The notes under the pieces were generated by a model. The model was not told the DNA's origin, made no database searches, and saw only the letters and a program-made list of their open reading frames with translations. A program made the position numbers and the translations under genes. This document shows positions 8,803 through 17,831 of a stretch of 64,000 bases of DNA, in pieces. This stretch comes from Rhodoferax sp. Its GTDB lineage: Bacteria; Pseudomonadota; Gammaproteobacteria; Burkholderiales; Burkholderiaceae_C. Position 1 is the stretch's first letter; each line of letters opens with the position of its first letter. The DNA lies in assembly GCF_030646845.1 (NCBI RefSeq), contig NZ_JAUSLE010000028.1, forward strand, positions 50,618-114,617, read 5' to 3'.

Positions 8803-8834
8803 AAAAAAGGCTCACCGGATGGTGAGCCTTTTTT
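8803..8834. terminator. Bidirectional intrinsic terminator between barstar and rsmA
   Basis: AAAAAAGGCTCACC and GGTGAGCCTTTTTT form a perfect 14-bp stem with a GGAT loop. The A/T tails make it work on either strand. It ends the minus-strand rsmA transcript and would also stop read-through from the plus-strand RNase/barstar pair. Confidence 0.9.
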
Positions 8835-8860
8835 CTTGGGTGCTGATCATGGCGCGGGCG

Positions 8861-9646
8861 TCAGACAGATGCCGGTTGCCTGCCGCCCTGGATCTGCCCG
8901 GCCAATGCCAGATACTCGGCCACCGGGACTTCCTCGGCCCGGCGCTGTACGTCGAACTCGCCCGCAAAGCCTTTCTCCTGCAGCCACTTGCCCAGGGTGT
9001 GGCGCATCAACTTGCGACGCTGGCTGAAGGCCACCTGCACGATTTCGCTGAGCAGTTTCTCGTCCACCAGCGCAGCGTTCTCTCGCGGCACCATGCGCAC
9101 GACAGCACTGTCCACCCGTGGCGGTGGCTCGAAACTTCCGGGCGGCACAAACAGCACGTTTTCCATGGCGTAGCGCCACTGCAGCATGACACTCAAGCGG
9201 CCATAGTCCGAGGTCGCCGGGCGGGCCACCATGCGGTCAATCACTTCCTTTTGCAGCATGAAGTGCTGGTCTTCGATGACGTCCACGAAGCCGAGCAAAT
9301 GAAACAGGATGGGGGTGGAGATGTTGTAGGGCAGGTTGCCCACGACTCTCAGCTTGGTGGCCCCCTGCGCGTGCGCGAGTTCGGCAAAGTCAACCTTCAG
9401 TACGTCGGCCTCAATCACCGAGAGCTGTGCATGAGCCCGCAGGCGCGCCGCCAGGTCGCGGTCCAGCTCAATCACGGTGAGGTGGCCCAGGCGCTCCACC
9501 AGGGGTTGCGTCAGCGCCGCCAGACCGGGCCCAATTTCCACCATGGCCTGTCCGGGCTTGGGTGCAATCGCGTCAACGATGGCTTCAATGATGCTGCCAT
9601 CGGCCAGGAAATGCTGGCCGAAACGTTTGCGGGGAATGTGTTTCAT
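8861..9646 (-). CDS. rsmA: 16S rRNA (adenine1518-N6/adenine1519-N6)-dimethyltransferase
   Basis: RsmA (KsgA) dimethylates two adenines near the 3' end of 16S rRNA during 30S assembly. The 261-residue protein starts with the canonical [16 protein letters not shown]. The S-adenosylmethionine site is [14 protein letters not shown], and the catalytic motif is NLPYNIS, followed by the [10 protein letters not shown]-terminal region. The open frame extends upstream, but the ATG at 9646 matches the family N-terminus. It follows surA on the same strand; pdxA, which often sits between these two in proteobacteria, is not here. Confidence 0.95.
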   Translation of the reverse strand: MKHIPRKRFGQHFLADGSIIEAIVDAIAPKPGQAMVEIGPGLAALTQPLVERLGHLTVIELDRDLAARLRAHAQLSVIEADVLKVDFAELAHAQGATKLRVVGNLPYNISTPILFHLLGFVDVIEDQHFMLQKEVIDRMVARPATSDYGRLSVMLQWRYAMENVLFVPPGSFEPPPRVDSAVVRMVPRENAALVDEKLLSEIVQVAFSQRRKLMRHTLGKWLQEKGFAGEFDVQRRAEEVPVAEYLALAGQIQGGRQPASV

Positions 9647-9655
9647 GCGGGGAAC

Positions 9656-9718
9656 GTGGGGGCTGCCGCCGCGCCGGGCAGCGCCGTACGCGAAGCGACA
9701 AGCGTGGGGGTTGTCATA
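9656..9718 (-). repeat. GC-rich dispersed repeat, copy 2 (CCCCCACGCTTG family)
   Basis: Read on the minus strand this stretch contains ACAACCCCCACGCTTGTCGC, then CTTCGCGT and GCGCTGCC, matching 3785-3856 block by block. It lies between the surA stop and the rsmA start, the only sizeable gap in that operon. Confidence 0.55.
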
Positions 9719-9723
9719 TATTT

Positions 9724-11097
9724 CTACTGGGGCGGTTCGCGCATTTCCACATAGGCACGGGCACGCAATTCTTGCGCCCAGGTGGCGTAAGCATCGTCGA
9801 GCTTTTTCTCGCGCAACATGGCGCGCACGGCCTCGCGTTGCTCGCGCGGGCCCAAGGCAACATTGCGGCGCTCGGTCAGCTGAATCAAATGGACACCAAA
9901 GCGCGACACCAGCGGGTCGCTGATCTGACCGGGTGCCAGCCGGTTCATGACCTCCTCGAACTCCGGCACAAACATGCCGGGATTGGCCCATCCCAGATCG
10001 CCTCCCTGCGCCGCACTGCCGTCTTGTGAGTTGTCACGGGCCAAGGCTGCAAAATCGGCCTGCCCCGCCAGAATGCGCTTCTTGAATTCACTGAGCCTGG
10101 CGCGGGCAGCCGCCTCGCCCAGTTGTGGACTGACACGTAACAGGATATGCCGCGCCCGACTCTGCGTCACGGTCATGACAGGCATTCCAGCACTTTTCTT
10201 CTCAAGTACCTTGAGGATGTGAAATCCCGCACCGGAACGCACCAGCGCCGAGAGGTCGCCGACACCCAGATTTTGTGTTGCCTCCAGGAACAGCGGGGGG
10301 TAGCGGTCAACCGTGCGCAGGCCCAACTGGCCGCCATTGGCGCGGTCTGAGGCACTGGAGAGTTCACGCACCAGGGTAACGAAGTCTTCGCCAGCCCGGG
10401 CCCGCTCCAGCGCGCGCTGGGCCTTGGCCTGGAGGGCTGCAATCTGCTCTGCGGTGGCCCCCTCAGGCACTGCCACCAGGATCTGTGCCAGGTTGATTTC
10501 CTGAACTGCAGGCGCGTTGCTCTTCTGCTGCTCCTGCAGGTATTGGTCCACCTCGAGGTCAGAAACGCGCACGCGTGGCTCCACATCGCGCTCGCGCAGA
10601 CGCGTCAACATGATCTGGTCCCGCAACTGGGCGCGGAACTGGCTGAGCGCGACCCCATCCTTTGCCAGGCGACGGTGCAACTCGGCCACATCCAGCTGGT
10701 TTTGCCGTGCAACGTCCTGCTCCGCCTGATCGATGGCCGCCTCGTCCACGCGTATGCCGGCTTCGCGCGCCAGCTGAAGCTGCGCCTTTTCGTTGATGAG
10801 ACGCTCCAGCACCTGTCGCGCCAGCAGGTTGAGGTCGGGTTGGGGCCGGCGCTGCTGGGCCAGCTGCTGCGTCACGCGCTGCAGCGCCACGCGCACCTCG
10901 TTGTTGGTGATGGGCTCGGAGTTGACCACGGCCACAATGTAATCAGCCTGAAGCTGAGCACCAGGCTGCACGCGAAGGGCGGGCGTCGCAGCCGCGGCGC
11001 CGACACCCCCGGCTGGCCGCAAGCCCTGCGCCTGCGAGGTGACGGAGGCAAGAATGGCAAGGCTGGCCACGGTCAGGGCCATGAGGCGATGGGTCAT
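9724..11097 (-). CDS. surA: Periplasmic chaperone and peptidyl-prolyl isomerase SurA
   Basis: SurA escorts outer-membrane proteins, including LptD, through the periplasm. The 457-residue protein has a signal peptide (residues 1-23, cut after TSQAQ), an N-terminal SurA domain ([21 protein letters not shown]) and two parvulin domains. The first is around residues 190-290 ([26 protein letters not shown]). The second is around 305-400 ([44 protein letters not shown]). It starts seven bases after lptD ends on the same strand, so lptD-surA-rsmA form an operon that makes the client and its chaperone together. Confidence 0.95.
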   Translation of the reverse strand: MTHRLMALTVASLAILASVTSQAQGLRPAGGVGAAAATPALRVQPGAQLQADYIVAVVNSEPITNNEVRVALQRVTQQLAQQRRPQPDLNLLARQVLERLINEKAQLQLAREAGIRVDEAAIDQAEQDVARQNQLDVAELHRRLAKDGVALSQFRAQLRDQIMLTRLRERDVEPRVRVSDLEVDQYLQEQQKSNAPAVQEINLAQILVAVPEGATAEQIAALQAKAQRALERARAGEDFVTLVRELSSASDRANGGQLGLRTVDRYPPLFLEATQNLGVGDLSALVRSGAGFHILKVLEKKSAGMPVMTVTQSRARHILLRVSPQLGEAAARARLSEFKKRILAGQADFAALARDNSQDGSAAQGGDLGWANPGMFVPEFEEVMNRLAPGQISDPLVSRFGVHLIQLTERRNVALGPREQREAVRAMLREKKLDDAYATWAQELRARAYVEMREPPQ

Positions 11098-11103
11098 GAT
11101 GGG

Positions 11104-13500
11104 TCAATCGTAATTGCTGAATCGGCTGGGAGCGCTGGTTTGCTCTCGCAGGTATTGGTAATTTGGAATATTCTCTTTCAGGGTCTTCAGTGGGTTGACG
11201 CCCAGACGGGTGAACCCGACAAATTCAAGCTGGAACATGATGCGCTGCGTGGCAGACGAGGTACTGGTCTGCAGCCGCTCCAGCACCGCACGGCCCAGCC
11301 AGCAGCCGGCATCGTACTCAAAGCCGATGACTGCGTCGACCAGTCTGCCCTCATTCAGGCTGTAGTTGAGTCGGCCCACGCTGTACCAGCGTCCCTCGCC
11401 CTGGCCCCGTCCGGCTCCCAGCTCCTGCCCCCGGTCGCCCCAGAGATCATTCACCGGCCACTGCCAGCCCACGTCCAGCTGCTCGCTGAGGTCACGCTGG
11501 TAGCGGTAGGCGGCGGACACCACCCGGTAGTTGCCCGGGCTGTAGCGCGCACCAATGGTGGCACGCACGGACTGTTCTGTCTTGGGGTTGAACTGCACGG
11601 TGGAGTCAAAAGCCCATTTCGGGTTCCAGTTGACAGATGCCCCCAGCAGCACGTCGCTGATGCGGTCAACCACCGGAGCGCCGCCGGGCAGGGTCACGTT
11701 CTGATCCTTGAAGCGCAAGCGCTGTGCGACGCCAAAGCGTGCTGCCTCGGCGCCGGTATCCGGGTCCAGCAGGCGCGTGGTCACCCCGAGCGTCAGCAGG
11801 TTGCTGTCAGAAATGCGGTCGTTGCCAACGAAGGCGTTTTCGGTATAGATGGTCGCGAAATTGAAGTCATTCGCACCCGTGTCGTAAACGGGCAGCAGGC
11901 TCTGGTCGCGGTACGGTGTGTTGACGTAGAAGGCCCGCGGTTCGAGGGTCTGGCGAAAGGCCCGGCCAAAATAGCTGGCGTCGCGTTCAAACACCAGACC
12001 ACTGTCCAGACTGAAGGTGGGCACCACGCGGCTGGCGGAGTTGGCGCCGTTGGCCAACGGCGCATCCAGCTGGTAATTGCTGACGTGCAACTGCAGCTTG
12101 GGCGTGATGAACCCGGCGGGCGCCATCCAGGGACGACTGACCTGCAGCAGCGAGTAGGCGCGCTGGCCATTGGCATTGGGCTGCGCCGACAGCAGGCTGT
12201 CTGCCTGAAACCGCGAGTAATCGGCAACCACCGAGTAGTCGATCCCGTTGGCTGTGCTGCGGGCATAGCGCGTGGTCAACTGGGGTGCAAGGTCATAGGG
12301 CTGCGCGATCGGTGCCGCCGGGTCTTGCAGCGTCTGCCACTTGAGCATGCGCACGCTACTGGCGAAATAGCCATTGGTCCAGGACAGCGAGGCGTCATTG
12401 GCCAACAGGCGCTGCGTCAGTGACGCCCCGGTGCGGGAGAAGTCGCGCCAGTAATTGTCATCACTCACCCGGTTCAGGTTGAGATTCAAGGCCAGACCGT
12501 TGTCCGTCAGCCGGTTTTTCAACGTGCCCTGATGGGCATAGGACAGGCCCCAGCGATTGCGCTCGCGCAGCTGATCGGAAGGCATCAGATCAAGGCGCAT
12601 CTGTCCCGCATAGTCCGCTTCAAGATAACGAAACTCGCTCGCCAGATTCACCCCGCGCTTGCTCATCACACTGGGGGTGAAGGTTGCATCGCGGTTTGGC
12701 GCGATATTCCAATAGTACGGGACAGACACCTCGGCCCCGTTGACGTTGTCCAGCCCCAGGGTCGGGGGCATGAAACCTGACTTGCGCCGGTCGCTCAGCG
12801 GAAAGGTGATGTAGGGGATCGGCAGCAGGGGTACCCCTTTGAACGACAGTAACGCCCCTTGCGCCGTACCCACGTCTTCTTCGTTGTCCATGCGGATCGT
12901 GTTGGCACGCAGGATCCAGTCCGGCATCCAGCTCGGGCCCGGCAGGCGGCGGCAGGTGGTGTATGTGGCGTTGCGGATGACCGCCCGTTTGTCATCGATG
13001 AAATCAACACGGTCGGCTTCGCCATGCGCGTCATTGTTGAGAAAGTGGTAGCTTGTCTCGTTGAAAAATCCCTCGAAGGTGTCGAGCTTGAGCTCCAGCA
13101 GCGACCCTTCGTACACATTGCCTGCGCGGTTGATGTGGACATTGCCAAGGGCTTTGGCCAGGTCATCCGGCTGGTAGTACTCCAGCCGGTCCGCCTTGAT
13201 CACCATGTCGCCACGGCGCAGCACGGCGTCGCCCTCCACCACGGTTTCCAGGTCGGGGCGTCCGTACAGGCGGTCGCCAATGATGAAGGTGGGCAAGGCG
13301 CTGCGCGAGGAGGGGGAAATCTGCTCGTCCAGCAGAGGGCTGCTTTTGAGAAACAGCGGCGCCTCATCCGCGGCCGCTGATACCTCCTGGGCGCCAAGCG
13401 ACGTCGCCTGCAGCAATGCCCATGCGACCAGGGCGACCGGGCTTCGGGCATAACGGAAATGGGGCACCCTGTGTGTCAGGTCGTGCATCAGGAGGCGCAT
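11104..13500 (-). CDS. lptD: LPS-assembly outer-membrane protein LptD
   Basis: LptD is the beta-barrel that inserts lipopolysaccharide into the outer leaflet. After a signal peptide (ending near TSLGAQ) there is an OstA-like N-terminal domain (IKADRLEYYQPDDLAKALGNVHINRAGNVYEG) and then the LptD barrel (PYYWNIAPNRDATFTPSVMSKRG, LASEFRYLEADYAGQMRLDLMPSD). The two Cys clusters expected for LptD disulfides are hard to judge by eye. The start is uncertain: a GTG at 13545, ATGs at 13500 and 13488 are all possible; 13500 is chosen because it gives a compact leader. It is divergent from the kinase gene at 13578. Confidence 0.9.
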   Translation of the reverse strand: MRLLMHDLTHRVPHFRYARSPVALVAWALLQATSLGAQEVSAAADEAPLFLKSSPLLDEQISPSSRSALPTFIIGDRLYGRPDLETVVEGDAVLRRGDMVIKADRLEYYQPDDLAKALGNVHINRAGNVYEGSLLELKLDTFEGFFNETSYHFLNNDAHGEADRVDFIDDKRAVIRNATYTTCRRLPGPSWMPDWILRANTIRMDNEEDVGTAQGALLSFKGVPLLPIPYITFPLSDRRKSGFMPPTLGLDNVNGAEVSVPYYWNIAPNRDATFTPSVMSKRGVNLASEFRYLEADYAGQMRLDLMPSDQLRERNRWGLSYAHQGTLKNRLTDNGLALNLNLNRVSDDNYWRDFSRTGASLTQRLLANDASLSWTNGYFASSVRMLKWQTLQDPAAPIAQPYDLAPQLTTRYARSTANGIDYSVVADYSRFQADSLLSAQPNANGQRAYSLLQVSRPWMAPAGFITPKLQLHVSNYQLDAPLANGANSASRVVPTFSLDSGLVFERDASYFGRAFRQTLEPRAFYVNTPYRDQSLLPVYDTGANDFNFATIYTENAFVGNDRISDSNLLTLGVTTRLLDPDTGAEAARFGVAQRLRFKDQNVTLPGGAPVVDRISDVLLGASVNWNPKWAFDSTVQFNPKTEQSVRATIGARYSPGNYRVVSAAYRYQRDLSEQLDVGWQWPVNDLWGDRGQELGAGRGQGEGRWYSVGRLNYSLNEGRLVDAVIGFEYDAGCWLGRAVLERLQTSTSSATQRIMFQLEFVGFTRLGVNPLKTLKENIPNYQYLREQTSAPSRFSNYD

Positions 13501-13577
13501 CGGGCAGGGGCAGTATCGGTCGTGAAGCGGGTTGGAAACGAACACTGACGCGTTCGGGTTTGTAGAATGGATTATCC

Positions 13578-14666
13578 ATGAGCCAAGCCCCCCCTTCCGA
13601 ACCCACCCTGTTCACTGCCCCCGTCTGGTCTGACGCGCAGCGCGCCACCGATTTCAACGACTGGCTGAGCGCCCTGGTGCCCGTCCATGGCCTGGTCATC
13701 AACTCGCTGCGCAGCGCCTCCGCCGACGCCAGTTTTCGACGTTACTTCCGTGTGGACTCGGCGCAGGGCAGCCGCATCATCATGGATGCGCCCCCGGACA
13801 AGGAGGACTGCCGCCCCTTTGTCAAAGTCGCACAGCTGATGAATGAGGCCCATCTGCATGTGCCGCAAGTGCTGGCATGGGACGAGGCGCGGGGCTTCAT
13901 GCTGCTGAGCGACCTCGGGGCGCAGACCATGATGCAGGTGATCAACCGGGACGAGCCCGGTGCCAACCAGGGCTTGTACCTGCAGGCGGTTGACGCCCTG
14001 ATTGCCTGGCAAACCGCCTCACGCCCGGGTGTGCTGCCGCCCTACGACGAAGCACTGCTGCGGCGCGAGCTGGAACTGTTTCCCGACTGGTATCTGGCCC
14101 GGCACCGGGGCGTGGCCGTCGAGGGCGACGTGCGACGCACACTCGACGATGCGTTCAAACTCATTGTTGAGCGCAACCTGGCCTGGCCCAGCGTCTATGT
14201 GCACCGTGATTTCATGCCGCGCAACCTTATGATTTCGGGCGACGGGCCGCAGATGCGCCTGGGTGTGCTGGACTTCCAGGACGCGGTGTATGGGCCCATC
14301 ACCTACGATATTGCCAGCCTGATGCGCGATGCCTTCCTGAGCTGGGAAGAAGACTTTTGCCTCGACATCACCATCCGCTACTGGGAAAAAGCACGCAAGG
14401 CCGGTCTGCCAGTCGGCGACGACTTCGGCGAGTTTTACCGCGGCGTGGAATGGATGGGCCTGCAACGCCACCTGAAAGTGGCCGGCATCTTCGCCCGCCT
14501 CACGCTGCGCGACGGCAAGCCGCAGTACCTGGCCGACACGCCCCGCTTTATCAACTACATGCGCGCCACCTGCGCCCGCTACCGCGAACTCAAACCGCTG
14601 CTGCGCCTGATCGACCGCGTCGAGGGCATTGAGTCCGCCAGCGGCTACGCCTTTGGCAGGGTCTGA
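13578..14666 (+). CDS. amgK: AmgK-like sugar kinase (aminoglycoside phosphotransferase fold)
   Basis: A 362-residue kinase of the APH fold. The ATP-lobe signature is SADASFRRYFRV. The catalytic loop is VYVHRDFMPRNLMI and the metal-binding DFQDAVYGPITYDIASLMRDAF, typical of AmgK, which phosphorylates N-acetylmuramate and N-acetylglucosamine at the anomeric position in peptidoglycan recycling. AmgK genes commonly sit beside lptD, as here. The usual partner murU is not adjacent; rsmE follows instead. The family is clear; substrate is by homology and context. Confidence 0.8.
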   Translation: MSQAPPSEPTLFTAPVWSDAQRATDFNDWLSALVPVHGLVINSLRSASADASFRRYFRVDSAQGSRIIMDAPPDKEDCRPFVKVAQLMNEAHLHVPQVLAWDEARGFMLLSDLGAQTMMQVINRDEPGANQGLYLQAVDALIAWQTASRPGVLPPYDEALLRRELELFPDWYLARHRGVAVEGDVRRTLDDAFKLIVERNLAWPSVYVHRDFMPRNLMISGDGPQMRLGVLDFQDAVYGPITYDIASLMRDAFLSWEEDFCLDITIRYWEKARKAGLPVGDDFGEFYRGVEWMGLQRHLKVAGIFARLTLRDGKPQYLADTPRFINYMRATCARYRELKPLLRLIDRVEGIESASGYAFGRV

Positions 14667-14726
14667 ACAAAATAGTGCTCCAGCCCTCGCAGAATATGCG
14701 CTATTAGCCATCATTTTTATAGCAAC
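14667..14726 (-). repeat. ~55-bp dispersed repeat, copy B (intergenic)
   Basis: On the minus strand this reads GTTGCTATAAAAATGATGGC, then AATAGCGCATATTCTGCGAG and GGCTGGAGCACTATTTTG, following the same outline as copies at 3541, 31396 and 32188. It fills almost the whole gap between the kinase stop and the rsmE start. Confidence 0.6.
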
Positions 14727-14734
14727 AACCTCTC

Positions 14735-15484
14735 ATGCCCCGTTTTTACTGCCCGACCTCTCTCGCCACCGGTGACGTGCTGGACTTGCCCCCGGGCGCC
14801 GCGCGCCACGTGCAGGTGCTGCGCCTGCAGCCCGGCGACACCATCACACTGTTCAATGGCGGGCCCGGCATTCCGGCTGGCAACGGCGAGTTCGAGGCGA
14901 CCGTCACGCGCATGGGCCGCAGCGACGTGCAGGTGCAGGTCGGCACCCACCACCCGGTGGAACGCGAAGCCGCCCGCGCCGTGCATCTGGCCATGGGCAT
15001 GCCAGCCAATGACCGTATGGACTGGCTGGTAGAAAAGGCGACCGAGCTGGGCGTGGCCAGCATCCAGCCCTTGATGACCGAGCGCAGCGTGCTACGGCTC
15101 AGCGGTGAGCGGGCTGAAAAAAAAGTGGCGCACTGGCAGAGCGTGGCGGTGGCGGCCTGCGAGCAATGCGGCGGCAACCGGGTGCCCGTCATTCACGAGG
15201 TCATGGGTTTTCCCGCATGGATCAAGGCGCAGTCCACCAGTCACACAGGACGGGCGCTGCTGCTGTCCCTGCGTCCGGGAACGCAAGGCTTGCGTGACGC
15301 GGTCAGCGTCCCGGGCACAGCGGCCGGAAGCATCACCTTTCTGTCGGGGCCGGAGGGGGGCTTGAGCCCCACCGAGGAAGAGGCGGCCCTGGCCGGCGGC
15401 TTCGCGCCCGTCACGCTCGGGCCCCGCGTGTTGCGCGCTGAGACAGCCGCCCTGACCGCCCTGGCGGCATTGCTGATAGGGTGA
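14735..15484 (+). CDS. rsmE: 16S rRNA (uracil1498-N3)-methyltransferase
   Basis: RsmE methylates U1498 of 16S rRNA on the assembled 30S subunit. The 249-residue protein has an N-terminal PUA-like barrel (MPRFYCPTSLATGDVLDLPPG, HVQVLRLQPGD) and a SPOUT methyltransferase domain with knot: MDWLVEKATELGVASIQPLMTERS, CEQCGGNRVPVI, FLSGPEGGLSPTEEEAAL and LGPRVLRAETAALTALA. All the RsmE landmark motifs are present and length is normal. Confidence 0.95.
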   Translation: MPRFYCPTSLATGDVLDLPPGAARHVQVLRLQPGDTITLFNGGPGIPAGNGEFEATVTRMGRSDVQVQVGTHHPVEREAARAVHLAMGMPANDRMDWLVEKATELGVASIQPLMTERSVLRLSGERAEKKVAHWQSVAVAACEQCGGNRVPVIHEVMGFPAWIKAQSTSHTGRALLLSLRPGTQGLRDAVSVPGTAAGSITFLSGPEGGLSPTEEEAALAGGFAPVTLGPRVLRAETAALTALAALLIG

Positions 15485-15494
15485 CGATGCATCC

Positions 15495-15512
15495 GCAATG
15501 ACCGGTCATTGC
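15495..15512. terminator. Perfect 18-bp palindrome after rsmE, possible terminator
   Basis: GCAATGACCGGTCATTGC reads the same on both strands. A run of seven T lies 14 bases later, further than usual for an intrinsic terminator, so a termination role is plausible but not secure; it could also be a protein-binding site. Confidence 0.4.
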
Positions 15513-15630
15513 GCTCGCTGCCGCCGTTTTTTTGGTTAACAGTTCGCCTATCCGCAGGCAACTCACAACAACATCCGCGATTTTTGCCTTAAAGCCCGTA
15601 CACTCGTCCAAACCAAAAAGAGCACGAGAG

Positions 15631-16362
15631 ATGTACAAGTTTTCAGGGATGTTGACGATCGGCTTGACCTTGCTGACAGGGCTGATGCTGGGCGCGGCTT
15701 TTTACGCGTGGTGGCAGAAAAAGACCGAACTTGCCAAACAGCGTATTCCCAGAAAATGGCCTCTGGCAGTGCGGTCCCTCGTCAGTCAGCAGGAGCATCT
15801 CGCCTGGCACTGGCTTGTTCGTTCGTTCTTTGATCATCATGTGATGCTCAAGATGCCGGTGACCCGTTTCACCCTGCCCCAGGACAAGGAAGAAGGACCA
15901 CACTGGTTCCAGTTGCTGAATGGCGTCAACTGCACCTTCACCGTGTGCACGCCCGAAGGCCATGTCATCGGCTGCGTCGATGTTCCGGGTCCGATGGGCT
16001 TGTCACTGAGCAACCAGAAACTCAAGCATACCTTGCTGTCCCAGTGCAATATCGGCTACTGGGTTGTCGACCCCGAGCATCTGCCGAGTGTGAGCAAAAT
16101 CCGAATCGCTTTTCTTGGCAACCAGGTGGCCATCAAGCAGGACCTTGAGCGTGCACGCCGCCAAGGCGCATTCAACGAAAGTCGCGCCAACCTGCAAACG
16201 GCTTTGCTGCGGCAACGCCAGCAAAAGAACAGTGATTTTGTCCCCCTCGATGCCACACCCGGCGAGGCATCCGATTCGTCGGGCGACAGCCATCTCTCGA
16301 GCGGATGGCAGGAAAACTCTTTCCTGACGCCGCTCGACAGCAGGTCGGCTGGACGCCGCTGA
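15631..16362 (+). CDS. Membrane-anchored protein, DUF2726-like
   Basis: A 243-residue protein with one N-terminal membrane segment (about residues 7-24, TIGLTLLTGLMLGAAFYAW). The middle (about 55-180) looks like a DUF2726 fold: VRSFFDHHVMLKMPVTRFTL, FQLLNGVNCTFTVCTPEGHVIGCVDVPGP, and SNQKLKHTLLSQCNIGYWVVDPEHLPSVSKIRIAFLG. DUF2726 is distantly related to nuclease-like folds, but no clear catalytic set is visible. The C-terminal tail is polar and Ser-rich. The start at 15631 is preferred over the longer frame (15532) because GCACGAGAG precedes it and the membrane helix follows directly. Function unknown. Confidence 0.65.
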   Translation: MYKFSGMLTIGLTLLTGLMLGAAFYAWWQKKTELAKQRIPRKWPLAVRSLVSQQEHLAWHWLVRSFFDHHVMLKMPVTRFTLPQDKEEGPHWFQLLNGVNCTFTVCTPEGHVIGCVDVPGPMGLSLSNQKLKHTLLSQCNIGYWVVDPEHLPSVSKIRIAFLGNQVAIKQDLERARRQGAFNESRANLQTALLRQRQQKNSDFVPLDATPGEASDSSGDSHLSSGWQENSFLTPLDSRSAGRR

Positions 16363-16462
16363 ACCGGCTCGATTTGACCGGAAGACCTCAGGTCAAGGCG
16401 ATCATCGCCTCAACGATTGCATCACCACACGCCATGGCCAATGGATTGGCAAGAAGATGGCG

Positions 16463-17749
16463 CTACCGGATGCGCGGCTCGGCCAGCAGTTGGTCGGGCA
16501 ATGTGAAGTAGGCCGATGTCGCACCACGGCATTGCCGCGCCTCGTCCAGTTCATGACGAGCGACGGTGCGCAAATGCACTTCATCCGGGCCATCGAGCAG
16601 GTGCATGGCCCGGCCCCAGGTCCAGAAATAGGCCAGCGGGGTGTCCGGCGACAGCCCCATGGCACCAAACACCTGCATGGCGCGATTGACCACGCGCGTC
16701 TGCAGCCGGGCCGCCACCACCTTGATGGCGGACACATCCACCCTGCCCTGCCTGCGATCGCATTCGCTCTCATCCTGGTCCAGCCGCCAGGCGGCACGCA
16801 ACACCAGCAAGCGGGCCTGATCGATTTCCAGGCGGGACTCGGCAATCCACTCCTGCACGTTGGCAAAGTCGGCCAGATACTTCCCAAAAGCCCGGCGCTC
16901 CAGCGTGCGGTCGCACATCAAAGCAAGCGCCAGCTCACACTGGCCAATAGTGCGCATACAGTGATGAATGCGCCCCGGCCCCAGGCGCGCCTGCGCCATG
17001 GCAAAACCGGCGCCCTCCTGGCCCAGCAGATTCGTCAGTGGCACGTGCACGTCACGGAACACGATTTCGCAATGCCCCTCGGGCGAGTGGTGCTGCATGA
17101 TGGGAATGTTGCGCACCAGCGTGACGCCGGGCGTGTCCAAGGGCACCAGCACCATGCTGTGTTGGTCATGTTTCTCCGCCTCGTCTTCACCACTGCGGCA
17201 CATCACGATCAACAACTTGCAGTTCGGATGGGCGGCGCCGGTGATAAACCATTTGCGGCCATTGAGCACCAGTTGCCCGCCGTCATGGCGCATGCGGGTC
17301 TGCAGGTTGGTCGGGTCCGATGAGGCCACGTCCGGTTCGGACATGGCAAACGCGCTTCGTATCTCGCCATCCAGCAAGGGGCGCAGCCATTGCCGGTTCT
17401 GTTCGGGAGTTGCAAAGAGGTGCAGCAATTCCATGTTGCCGGTGTCGGGTGCGCTGCAGTTGAACACCTCCGAGGCCCACGGCAGTCGCCCCATGATCTC
17501 GGCCAATGGTGCGTATTCCAGGTTGCTCAGCCGCTCGCCGGGCTCATCGTCGTGCAGACCCGGCAGGAAAAGGTTCCACAAGCCCTCCGACTTGGCCAAG
17601 GCCTTGAGGTCCTCCATGAAGGGGGGCGGAAAGACGCCCTCTGCCACCGAGCGATGCCACGCGCCGTTGTAGGGCAGCACGTACCGATCGATGAAGTCTT
17701 CCAGGCGCTGGCGCAAGGTCTGCACCTTCGGTGAATACTCGAAATCCAT
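16463..17749 (-). CDS. Acyl-CoA dehydrogenase (ACAD10/11-like)
   Basis: An FAD flavoenzyme of 428 residues that introduces a double bond into an acyl-CoA. It shows the N-terminal helical domain, then the first acyl-CoA dehydrogenase signature FAMSEPDVASSDPTNLQT near 150, KWFITGAAHPNCKLLIVMCR, and in the last domain HLLDGPDEVHLRTVARHEL, whose Glu is at the position of the catalytic base in the ACAD10/11 group. The open frame is longer; ATG 17749 is used because GAAAGG precedes it and MDFEYSPKVQTLRQRLEDF is the family N-terminus. The acyl substrate cannot be told. It is followed by no recognisable operon partner. Confidence 0.87.
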   Translation of the reverse strand: MDFEYSPKVQTLRQRLEDFIDRYVLPYNGAWHRSVAEGVFPPPFMEDLKALAKSEGLWNLFLPGLHDDEPGERLSNLEYAPLAEIMGRLPWASEVFNCSAPDTGNMELLHLFATPEQNRQWLRPLLDGEIRSAFAMSEPDVASSDPTNLQTRMRHDGGQLVLNGRKWFITGAAHPNCKLLIVMCRSGEDEAEKHDQHSMVLVPLDTPGVTLVRNIPIMQHHSPEGHCEIVFRDVHVPLTNLLGQEGAGFAMAQARLGPGRIHHCMRTIGQCELALALMCDRTLERRAFGKYLADFANVQEWIAESRLEIDQARLLVLRAAWRLDQDESECDRRQGRVDVSAIKVVAARLQTRVVNRAMQVFGAMGLSPDTPLAYFWTWGRAMHLLDGPDEVHLRTVARHELDEARQCRGATSAYFTLPDQLLAEPRIR

Positions 17750-17831
17750 GGGTGGCCTTTCTGGTGAAGCGATGCTCTTGCCAGCGCGACGATTCAGCGC
17801 TGCCGCGCCAGGCACGCCAGGGAAATCGCCG

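Noticed and set aside
10543..12423. 626-codon plus-strand frame across surA and lptD
   Set aside because: Antisense shadow spanning two real genes.
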